From Dipteris shenzhenensis (Eukaryota > Polypodiophyta > Polypodiopsida > Gleicheniales), in NCBI GenBank assembly GCA_047967505.1, contig CM106538.1: 64,000 nucleotides of DNA, one strand, 5' to 3'. The position numbers and the translations under genes were made by a program. Each line of letters opens with the position of its first letter. Positions within the stretch are counted from its first letter, which is position 1. Shown here piece by piece: positions 46,736-55,488 of this stretch. The notes beneath the pieces are model-generated. The model was not told where the DNA came from. It saw only the letters and a program-made list of their open reading frames with translations, and ran no database searches.

Positions 46736-47054
46736 CGTTTTTAAAATGTCCTAATGCACAAAACAAATTACAACATTACTACTAATAAACAATTTTTTGT
46801 ATTACAAACACAACAAATCCCATTGAGAAGACATCGGACATCATGTTAAAAATAGAATCTAATACAATGATGTGTATGAACGTGTATACAGCCATCATAG
46901 TGAAATACAAAATATGAGTCCATGAAAATTACAATGGTACGGTCACACAGTGAGCCTATACATATCGAATACAAAAAAGTGTAATCAACTAGTGATACCC
47001 AATAAAAATCAATCTGATCAACTGATGATCCCAAAAAATATGATATGTAATGTG

Positions 47055-50042
47055 CTACTCCTCAGGATCAGCTCTCATGCCAATAGTTGCAAGTATGCTC
47101 TCGTGATCCGCCACTGCAAGGCGCCATCGTGGAGTGGACGTCGCCTTGCGAGTGCGAACACGACTCAAAGTAATCTTGATCCCAACAACAAGATGAGAAT
47201 ACATGTATGCCTCCTGATCCGCCATGTACTCCTGGAACTCAATATAGCGACCACGCCTCTGTATCTGCTGAAAATAGTGGCCACCTACGATCATGCTATG
47301 AGCATTGAAGTGCATCCCATGCCCATCCACTGTATCCTCATTCAGCACACTCTTTAGCATAGAGCATCGCAACAAGTAATAGTCCACACCCTCCTCATTG
47401 CCCTCCGAAGCAATAACCGCGAAGATATCACCAATACGCAAAATATCTGTAAGCTGGTCATAATCTCTAGAGGAACTGAATCCCGCATCCTGATCATCAT
47501 GTATCTCCTCCCAAGGCTGGAAGGGAGAAAGCACTCGCCGTACCCATGGATCGGCCCATGGTATCATGGAGCACCCTCCCCAATCATCATCAATGCATGC
47601 AGAGCAAAAACATGCAAACCGTCGAGAAAAGATCGCGGGGTGAGACTCACCTACGCTCCTGATGGAATGGAAATCAAGAGTGCCAGGCAGAGAACGACAA
47701 TCAAAAGGCCTCGACCGATCAAGACTCCCAATGTCCACGCACCAAAAATACTGGCTCACCACCCTATCGTCACGCGACTGAAACGAGGACGTAGCACTAG
47801 TGGATAAGTGCTGGCTGCACCACCGCACCACATCATGTGCGTCCTTGAAGCGATCGGCACGGTGACGCAACTGGTATCGATGCAAAGCACGCTTCACACA
47901 AGAACCTACACCATCGTGCTCTCCCTTACCGTGCCCTGTCTCGAAGTAGCTCCATGTGATCGGAATGCCTGTCTCACGGTGCCATCTGCAGAACCAATAA
48001 AACTGTCTAGCGGATTTGAACTGACCACCGCAACCATCTGACCAGATCCAGCGCCGCTGCCATGTGACACCATGATCCCTCAAGAAACTATCATGCAAAG
48101 TGAAGCAATGCTGCACAAAATGGGCATCATGCGATCGATCATCACTAATGTAGAAGTGATACTCTCGCACAATGATGCGTGAGTCCATGGTGCTATCAAT
48201 GCCATCCACATGAGCTTGTGCATGACGATAGCTAATGTGCACAAATATAGCAACCTGCAATATGGCATTGAAAAAAAAATATGACTATTGAGATAATTCA
48301 ATATAATGAGGTGGGGAAAAAATCAATACTCAATCACACGTCACCTGTTCCGAGAAATAATACTCCGATTGGATCTCATGCTGTGGTGCAAAGGTGTAAT
48401 TCTCCGCAAAGTCCACCACTGAGACAACCACCCCTATAGGAAATGTCCTCAAACATGCACGGAACTGACGATCCTCCCATTTCGCAGTGTGCGAGTGGCG
48501 TATGTAGCGGTACAGCTTCCCTCGAAAACAGTCAATGAATACAACACGTGGTGTCTCCTTCCCCACAAGCTGCAACCTCCTCGACTGTGCACCACCATCT
48601 AATGTCAAGGTACAGTACTCATACTGCTGCCAACGAACCATCTGCACATCACAAGTATCTAGTGCAACTCGTGGCACTCTAGCAAAGTCACCACATAAAG
48701 TACACGTGCCTTCCACACAATCAAGGGAGTGGAATAAAGCATCACCATCTCGTGTACACAATATGGAATGAATGAAGTCGCGAGGGCTAGTAGGAACCAC
48801 TCCCCTATGACCATCAAGGGAACGGAATACGTCATACATCAATCCAAAATCCACATGGTAGCGACAACAGCATGTGTCACGCTCCTGAGAGCATCACACA
48901 AACCATGGCCTGCATCGCTCAAATGACCTCTGCCCAATCTTGAACTCCGGGTGCGCCTCTACAAACTGAGTGTATAACTCAGTCTGGGTACACTCCAAAA
49001 AACATGCACCATGCTCAATGTACACACCGCGTGACACCCTCTTCCGCAATGCCTTCTTGAACACCGGGGATGCTCTGCAATGCTCCTCCCAAAATTGTTG
49101 TATGAAGGACCTAGTGGAATCATCCAACAATCGATCGCTGCGAGGTGCATGACCACCACTCGAAGCCCAAAGAGCATCAGTCTCACTATCCTCTAGACTC
49201 TGCCTCCTAATGATGCCTGCTCGCAATGTGTGCGGTGCAATCTGAAGAAGACGTGAAGCGGTATGCACATGGCCTATCATATGAGGTCTACTAATGGCAG
49301 CCACAATAGCACGATGTGCTGCCAAGGCATCACTGGAGTTCCTATGCTTAATAGAAGCATAGGAACGTCGAACACTGCTAAGGACCTCGCTAGATACAAC
49401 CCTATCTCTACGTGCACCAAGACCAGCAAGCCTCCTACACTCTACCAAGTCAGGGTGATCAATCAGGGACGTAAGAAGAGAAGACTGCGAAGCTGGCGTG
49501 AGGTCACAAAAAAAAGACTGCACAATCTTGCTAGTACGACGACGGATAGTGGACTTCGGCAAGTCACGTCGTGAAGCAACACTGCTGCTGCAAGGTGGGG
49601 CAAGGGGATCAATGGGAGATGGTAGGGTGGACGGGGGAAGGGAGGCACCAAGCGGAGCGGGGGGAGGGGGAGGGGGAGGGGGAGGGGGAGGGGGAGGGGG
49701 GAGGGTGGAGGGGGAAGAGGTAGAGGTGGAGGCCAAAATGTAGGTGGCTAGGGGAAGGGCGGAGGCTAGAGGTAGGGGAGCGGATGAGCATGGGGGGACA
49801 ATGGAGGTGGGGGTGGGGGTGGAGGTGGGATGTAGAGGTAGAGCTAGAGGTGGATCAGTGGTGGCAGTGCGAGCTCGAGCTCTAGAGGCTCTCTTGTGCT
49901 CACGAGCCTTCCGCTTGCGCTCCTCGTCAATGAGATTTGGGGGGGGGTTCCTACATCTTTCACGTCTACTAGCTCTACGGCTTTGAGAACCCATTCTCAA
50001 TGAAAGTAGGATGGAAGGTGTGACAAAGTGATGAGGAGGCAA
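47055..50042 (-). CDS. DDE-type transposase of the 15.7 kb element (one in-frame TGA)
   Basis: Exon 1 is 50042-48345 and exon 2 is 48254-47055, separated by a 90-bp GT-AG intron (48344-48255) that joins SEQ to VAIF in frame; about 965 codons. The start could be 50042 or the ATG at about 49994 (MGSQSRRASRR). Order: basic region, Pro-rich linker, helical region, GQRSFERCRPWF, CCCRYHVDFGLMYD, a Cys pair in GTCTLCGDF. The catalytic core shows VVDFAENY (Asp 48413-48411), WSDGCGGQFK (Asp 48038-48036) and GHGKGEHDGVG (Glu 47921-47919), i.e. D-95-D-38-E; the Asp at 47915-47913 is an alternative third residue. One TGA (48896-48894) interrupts exon 1 and may be a CGA-to-TGA change. Everything else is open, so this copy died recently or the stop is suppressed. 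Confidence 0.8.
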
Positions 50043-50073
50043 GAATGGCTAAGAATGGGTGAAATGAACCAAA

Positions 50074-50090
50074 ACGTGGTGTCTTATAGA
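50074..50090 (-). promoter_or_regulatory. TATA box of the transposase gene
   Basis: CTCTATAAGACACC on the minus strand lies about 35-45 bp before the ATG at 50042. That leaves a very short leader if 50042 is used, and a more usual one if the ATG at about 49994 is the start, which I slightly favour. Confidence 0.5.
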
Positions 50091-50217
50091 GAGCCTCAAC
50101 TCGTCCACTACATTGCTCTAAGATTGCTCTTCATTATTATTGGTGGAGAGGTGCTAAGATTGATACTAATTGGCTTAGTTTTGGTGGAGAGGTCTGCTAT
50201 GCCCAGAGCCCCGATCA

Positions 50218-50362
50218 GACCTTATACCTCGATCGAGGTATTTAGTGCATTGCGCATGTATGTATGAACCTCGATCGAGGTATCTCTAGGTGTCCTCGGT
50301 CACATACCTCGAACGAGGTATTGTATGCCTCACCCAGGTTATATACCTCGATCGAGGTATTG
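50218..50362. repeat. Right subterminal palindromes (TACCTCGATCGAGGTA)
   Basis: Four copies near 50224, 50266, 50305 (one change) and 50343, about 40 bp apart, upstream of the transposase promoter and about 1.3 kb from the right TIR. The same word forms the left array. Confidence 0.9.
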
Positions 50363-50389
50363 TATGCATCGCACATCGTCATGTGTATA

Positions 50390-50740
50390 CATCTGGCTGA
50401 TGTGGCACCATGCATGGTCATGATGTGGTAATATAGTCTCTTCCTGCATGGTCATGATGTGGTACTGGGCCTCTTCGATGACATTGAAAGGTGATGTGGC
50501 ATGATGAGTTGGCATTCATGAGGTGGTAGATTGACATGGCAAATTGAGGTGGAGGGATTGGTGACGTGGCAAGGTTGAGGAGGTATGCCAAGGTGGCATT
50601 GTGTGATCACATGGCTGATGATGTGGAATGATGAGGTGGCACATGTGCCAGCACGTGTGGCAATGTAAGGTGACATGGCAAGGAGTGATGTCACATCTGC
50701 TTGATGAGATGGCACCACGTGGTCTAACAACATGGCATGG
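50390..50740. repeat. Degenerate GATGTGGCA-rich short tandem
   Basis: Words GATGTGGCA, GAGGTGGCA and GTGACATGGCA recur every 20-40 bp. Frames across it are repeat by-products. Confidence 0.5.
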
Positions 50741-50825
50741 TTTTGATGACTCACCCTTCCACATGGGCAGCATACAGACTCCAAAGGCTTGCCACTAGGA
50801 TCGGTGATGCTCCTAGCCTACCTCA

Positions 50826-50869
50826 CCAAGCCTAATACCAAGCCTACCTTGTCTTGGTATTAGGCTTGG
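50826..50869. repeat. Perfect 17-bp-stem hairpin
   Basis: CCAAGCCTAATACCAAG (50826-50842), a 10-base loop, and its exact complement (50853-50869). No role is evident. Confidence 0.9.
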
Positions 50870-51632
50870 GTGGCCCTTTTTCCCCCACAAAAGGGAGATT
50901 TAATTGTTGGAGGCCATATCGTATGTTTCCCTTACTCAAATTTAACCAAAATTTTTTCCTCTTATTCATCATGCAGAGGACTAAAAATATTGACATTTTT
51001 GAAATGTTTGGTTACGTTTGAGAATTACTAGATTTATTTTTAATATTCTTTGTTGATCCTCTAAGGAGTAAAAGTAAAAATTAAACTTCAATCTTCCTAA
51101 ATCTAACCGTTGGATTTGGGATTTGATGATTCAACCACACACCCTTATGTGCTTACTAACCTTCCACCAAATTGGATTTGCTTAATTATTCAAAATACTA
51201 AAAAAATGTGGTGTGCTACTAAAATGCATGTATTTTATGACTTTATTTATTATAAATAATTATTTATAATTAGATAAATCATTCAAAAAATTACCAATAA
51301 ATCAAGTTAAGCTCTACATAATGCAAAGAGACCACTTACAAAGTTTCAATAACATTTAATTTAAAATGAGTGAGAAATTTAGAATTTAATATGACACTCT
51401 TTGTTCGTGACAAACGTGTGACCACCCTGGAACCATGCCGTGTGACACAAAGAAATTTTTTGTGTGTGCATCGAATTTTCGATCAGACTATACGATTGTG
51501 TGCACAATAGCAAGTGTGATGTTGTGTCAGAAGACTTCAAAGACTAGATCCATAGGGAAGTAGGTGAGATTTGCATTTTTGTGTGCTAAAAAGCTTGTTT
51601 TTCCACCTCCTTAGGATTGGGGAGTGAACAAA
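50870..51632. other. AT-rich right flank of the element, no gene
   Basis: AT-rich sequence between the hairpin and the right TIR, with no open frame or recognised motif. Confidence 0.3.
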
Positions 51633-51661
51633 AAGTGGACACCCTTAGCTTGCTACCACCC
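51633..51661 (-). repeat. Right TIR of the 15.7 kb element
   Basis: Complement begins GGGTGGTAGCAAGCTAAGGG and continues TGTCCACTT. It is followed outward by ACTA (51662-51665), the target-site duplication. Confidence 0.9.
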
Positions 51662-52110
51662 ACTACAAGGTAGCCCAACACATGCTGAGTCATTCTGGCT
51701 CGAAATTCGGCATTGTCCTCCTGCATTAAACGGTCTAGGAGCACAGCCGCTCGATCCACATATCGACGCGCCGTCTCACCTTCTGATTGCTTCAAGTTTG
51801 TCACATATAGGTACACATTCTCCGACTCTTCTTTGCTGAAATACTCAATCATCACTGCTGTTAACCTTGGCCAACTTTGGCAAACATCATTGGCCTACTT
51901 CTCATACCACACTTGAGCCAAACCCTCTAGAAATCTGGGAAGAACCAACAGCCATCTGTCTTCAGTAAGAAGCTGAGAGAAACACAACGGCACTTGAAGG
52001 CCACAAGATACTCATTTGGATTTTCTTCAACCCATCCACAAAACACAAGAATGTCAACCATGCTTGGAAAATGGAAACGAGAGACGAAATGAGGCTTATC
52101 TATGGGCAAA
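51662..52110 (-). pseudogene. Gypsy gag N-terminal half, cut by the insertion
   Basis: Reads, with frame changes, PHFVSRFHFPSMVDILVF, LKTDGCWFFPDF(LEGLAQVWYEK) and YFSKEESENVYLYVTNLKQ...ARRYVDRAAVLLDRL, up to FRARMTQHVLGYLVV at the transposon edge. This is the usual retrotransposon gag (capsid) pattern with a WY motif after a helical LEG-A segment. Confidence 0.7.
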
Positions 52111-52747
52111 CAATGGAAAGAGGTAGCTTGAACTGAAAATCAGGTGAAGATACATCCACAAAGCACACATACGCAGGGTAGGGTGTCACTGGTGTATTGT
52201 GAAATACTACCCGGAAAGAAGTTTCAGCATAGAATAGCTCATAGACAATCTTAAAAGGACCAACCCTCATGATATCATAGGCATCTTTACAAGTGAGGGT
52301 TCGAGACGTGGCGCTGCATGAGGTTGTTCATCAAGGCAAACAAGAATGCCATGACAAATGTCAACAGTTGGAGAGCTTGCACATCACCTTCAACTTCTTC
52401 CAGTTCTTGTAGTCGCCATGCTATTTCTTCAAGGGGTGTGCGATGTGGCACATTTCTTTTGAGCAATGTCCTTGAGGACCTTTCTGATGATCTTCCAAAG
52501 TCGGTAATGTCGCATCAAATATGCCCAACACTTAGTTTCATGATGACCACAACCTTTGCATTCCTTACAAATGATCACCCTCCTTCGTGGCTTGCAGCTT
52601 TGTTGGGGTGGTGCTTCCACTCGCGTCATACGTGATTGAAGTACAAGCTTCACGTGCCAAGAAATCAGCAACTGTATTTTGAGGTCGAGGGATATTCTAA
52701 ATTTTTACCTCTTCAAATTGTTGGCACAGTTCCAATGCTTATTGATG

Positions 52748-53065
52748 TCATGGAACCAAGCCTTTGCTCCGCACCTTCCACCTTCCACTAACTTGTTCAC
52801 ACACTAGTTGAGAATCTCCTTGCATCTCAAGTTGCTTGACATGATGTTCTTGTGCCTTTTGTAGCCCAAAAATGAGTGCCGAGTACTCAGCTTGGTTGCA
52901 AGTACTTGCAGGTGCAAACTGGCTATAACAATACTCCTCACCACCCGATGAAGTGAGCTTCACACCCACACCAGCAGCCTTGGTTGAAGGTTTGTAAGCT
53001 CCATCAAATTGAAGGATCCAAGATGTCATCACACCAAGACTAAGATTCGGACTCGGGGGGGTCAC
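52748..53065 (-). pseudogene. RNase H domain located upstream of gag
   Basis: The frame has SWILQFDGAYKPSTKAAGVG, CNQAEYSALIFGLQKAQE and LEMQGDSQLVCEQVSGRW. The Asp-Glu-Asp catalytic set (FDGA, QAEY, GDSQ) is typical of the RVT_3/archaeal-type RNase H seen in some plant retroelements. It is a second RNase H, since the pol-linked one is at 33.2-33.8 kb. It lies 5' of gag on the same strand. A MITE sits at its N-terminal edge (53052-53297). Frame 53513-53306 may be its upstream continuation. Confidence 0.75.
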
Positions 53066-53297
53066 TCATAATATGTAACCCTATCACGTGAGTTCAACAG
53101 AAGGATATTTTCTATTTCTAAAATTTACAAAAATAAATATACATAAGGGACTATTTAAAATAGTTTTGAAAAAAATTTACAGATTTGTATAGAAAAGGGG
53201 TACATTTTAGTAATGAAAAATTTACAGATAAGGGATTTTAGAAATAGGCCTTGAACGCACGTGATATAGAGGGTTTATACATAGTGACCCCCCTGAG
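53052..53297. mobile_element. MITE, copy 2 (8-bp TSD GATTCGGA)
   Basis: Ends CTCGGGGGGGTCACT and GTGACCCCCCTGAG are inverted repeats. GATTCGGA flanks it at 53044-53051 and 53298-53305, in unique sequence, so the 8-bp duplication is secure. It is inverted relative to copy 1 (11004-11250), with high similarity. Confidence 0.93.
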
Positions 53298-53305
53298 GAT
53301 TCGGA

Positions 53306-54124
53306 CATCCCAAGTTTCTCGATAGTCCAAGTTAGGTAGAAGGAGAGGGTGGGGAGAATTTAATACTTGAGCCAAATGTTCACCACCAAATAAACTTGCA
53401 ATCCTTTGTTGATAGTTTATCTTTAGACCAAAAATAATTACAACTTGAAGCTCGAAATGAGACACAAAAGGTTGATTAGGTACAAATGGATTCCTTGGTC
53501 GAAACATTACCAACCATAGCCGAGGCCTAGAAACCTTTGTAGTGAGATTGAGAATAAACCATTCAAGACGAGCTTATCCACAGGAATTAATAGGCAGATG
53601 TGCCAAATCTCCCCCCAAGCTTAGGGAGCATCCCACCCTTCAAAGAAGGACACCCTTTTAATTACCTCCGAAGCAGCAAGTAGCTCGATCACCGCACAAT
53701 GAGTAGAATTAAAATCAAAGTCTTCCCAGTGTATCACTAGTTCTTCACCTTGAATCATCCATGGTGTATCATCCCACCCATCGTCTCCTTAAACAATGCA
53801 TTGGACAATCAACCTTTGAAGGTCGACATGACGATCAAGCAAGAGATCTCGCCAATTGGTAGCCGTAATGAGTAGAGGACCAGGCACCAAATCCTTAAAC
53901 TCATCGAGAAGTGACATAAATATCCACCCTCCTTGCGTGGCATGCATCCGTGAAGTGAAGTTGAAAAAGTTTTGAATCGACGATCTAGTAGGAGATGTGA
54001 ATAGAGCACATGAAATGAAATACTTTTGCTTTTTACAACAAGAGTAAACTCCCCACGGTTAGAGAGTTACAGTTCCCGAGATTTCAATATATAAGCAAAA
54101 ATCATTACATTTTCATCACTTCCT
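53306..54124. other. 5' internal region of the gypsy element
   Basis: Minus-strand frames such as 53513-53306 (LASLFGGEHLAQ-type sequence) and 54009-53809 show possible coding remnants, but no domain is recognised. Confidence 0.3.
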
Positions 54125-54205
54125 ACTTGTTGGCCCAATGATAAGTCTCCCTTTTGTGAAGGGGGAGGTCTTGGGTTTAAATCCCACTCTTTAATAAAAA
54201 GAGAG
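54125..54205 (+). repeat. tRNA-derived SINE head
   Basis: A-box-like TGGCCCAATGAT (54131-54142) and B-box-like GGGTTTAAATCCC (54173-54185), about 30 bp apart, with GAAGGGGGAGGTC between. They resemble a degenerated RNA polymerase III promoter of plant SINEs. A GA-rich tail follows. It is not a functional tRNA, as no cloverleaf is evident. Confidence 0.6.
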
Positions 54206-54634
54206 GAGAGGAGAGGAGAAGGAGAAGAGAAAGAGAAGAGAAGAGAGAGGGGAGGCGCGGGATCTGTTACAGTTTTGCAAAAACCCAGAAAAACTGTTCA
54301 CGACCAGAAGACACAGGAGCCTAGAAACCGTCGTGGTCTGTCCGTGATGCGCGCAGGTGTACACAGTGGACACGCGCAGGAGCTCAGAGAGAGCACATAT
54401 GTTGTAGTTCTACACATGCGACCGGTACGAGCAGAAGATTCACCAACCAAAATACACATAGGAACTGCAAGCAAAAAGCAGGCAGACTAAAAGTGCAGAA
54501 GTAAGGAGGTTTTGCAGCCGTAGAGACAAAAAAGGCACACAGTTTGGAGGTGCAAAAGTAGAGAACTGTGCACAGAAGAGGCCACAGAGCTGCACCCACC
54601 TAGGAGTAACAGATTTTACACCACTAGCCGTGGA

Positions 54635-54840
54635 GATTTCGATCCCAGCAGCCATACCATTTCTATTAGCCGGAAAAGAAATCAGGACAAGAGGCTAGAT
54701 ACTAAGCATGGCGACGCTCAAGGGCCATAGAGGAAAGGAGAACATGAGGGCAAAATGTTATCATGGGAGGGAAAATGGGAAGCAGCTTCTCAAAGAGATT
54801 GGATTGAGGACACAAGGAGAAAGAGAAGGAAGACGAATAC
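54635..54840 (-). repeat. 5' LTR remnant and primer-binding-like site
   Basis: 54660-54790 repeats the end of the 3' LTR. Directly inside it, the minus strand reads TGGTATGGCTGCTGGGATCG (from 54659). Its complement looks like a tRNA T-arm plus acceptor ending in CCA, as a primer-binding site should. It shares only TGGTAT with the usual initiator-Met site. Beyond about 54840 the sequence returns to CACTA. Confidence 0.5.
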
Positions 54841-55224
54841 AAAAAAGACTAGAAGAGAGGTGTCTTCTATCTTTTATAAAATCTCATTTTTTATCTTCAA
54901 TCCTTTGAAATCAAGCACAAAAACTAGCACATAGCCTTAGCAATACAAGGAGAAACATGCTTCAACACTCACAAAACGAAATCTCACAAAAAACGAACCT
55001 CCGTTGTTCAAAGAGACTCACCTTCTTGAAATACTTCTTTTCAAGAAAGCACAGAGGGAGAAGGTGGAGAGGGAGCACAAGTGTTAGAAGAGAGGTGAGT
55101 AGTGGTGAGGAGTGGAGAATAGAGTGGGAGGTCATCAGAAATAGGTGGGAGGAGAGATTATAGCTTACAATAGAGATTACTAAAGAAAGTGCCACACATC
55201 GCAAGGTTCGGGTTTTAACCCACA

Positions 55225-55390
55225 GCATTGCTATATAGCGACGCTGGTCAGTCGCTATATAGCGATGCTAGTCAGTCGCTATATAACGACGCTTATATTT
55301 AAAAGCATCACTATATAGCGACGGAATAGAGCAAATCGTCGCTATATAGCGACGGAACAGGTTAAAACGTTGCTATATAGCGATGCTTCA
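55225..55390. promoter_or_regulatory. TCGCTATATAGCGA palindromes upstream of TNPD-2
   Basis: Six to seven copies or variants lie just upstream of the TNPD reading frame, in the same relative place as in CACTA-1 (9205-9320). Confidence 0.6.
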
Positions 55391-55488
55391 GGACACTTCA
55401 TGTTTGAAAGTTAAAAAAGAAGCTCATAGATACTATTTTATAACTATTAATATATTTCCTTGCAACTTATATTGTGATTTTATAAGTG

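Larger units (their letters stand above)
35951..51661. mobile_element. Unclassified 15,711-bp DNA transposon, 29-bp TIRs, 4-bp TSD ACTA
   Basis: Ends are inverted repeats of 29 bp with one mismatch, starting GGG (35951-35979 and 51633-51661). ACTA flanks both sides (35947-35950 and 51662-51665). Removing the element plus one ACTA rejoins the host gag frame without a shift, which confirms both borders. Cargo: a RING/coiled-coil gene (+, about 36824-42495), a DDE-type transposase gene (-, 50042-47055), about 15 left and 4 right copies of the palindrome TACCTCGATCGAGGTA, an AT-rich tandem array in the first intron, and a central satellite with TTTAGGG tracts. Known superfamilies with 4-bp duplications include Sola and Academ; I cannot assign this element to either by eye. 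Confidence 0.88.
31180..54840 (-). mobile_element. Ty3/gypsy LTR retrotransposon, split by an insertion
   Basis: Read on the minus strand: 5' LTR remnant (about 54840-54660), primer-site-like sequence, RNase H frame (53065-52748), gag (about 52110-51662), the 15.7 kb insertion, rest of gag and zinc knuckle (35950-35400), protease, reverse transcriptase, RNase H, integrase, polypurine tract and 3' LTR (32172-31180). The gag-PR-RT-RH-IN order identifies gypsy. Without the insertion it would be about 8 kb. Several frameshifts show it is dead. It sits inside CACTA-2 and holds a SINE head and a MITE. Confidence 0.85.

Noticed and set aside
47055-48260. A stand-alone 401-codon gene starting in the intron
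   Set aside because: The only upstream start codon falls in the intron's acceptor region, while splicing to exon 1 (48345) keeps the frame and the catalytic Asp.
49620-49800. G-rich plus-strand frame with a poly-Gly stretch (49498-49743)
   Set aside because: It is the complement of the Pro-rich linker of the transposase, a shadow frame.
35951-51661. Mutator-like assignment of the 15.7 kb element from its GGG ends
   Set aside because: MULEs make 8-11 bp duplications. The flanks here share only ACTA, and gag is restored in frame with a 4-bp duplication.
54125-54205. A tRNA gene
   Set aside because: A- and B-box-like words are present, but no acceptor or anticodon stem can be formed; it is a SINE head at best.
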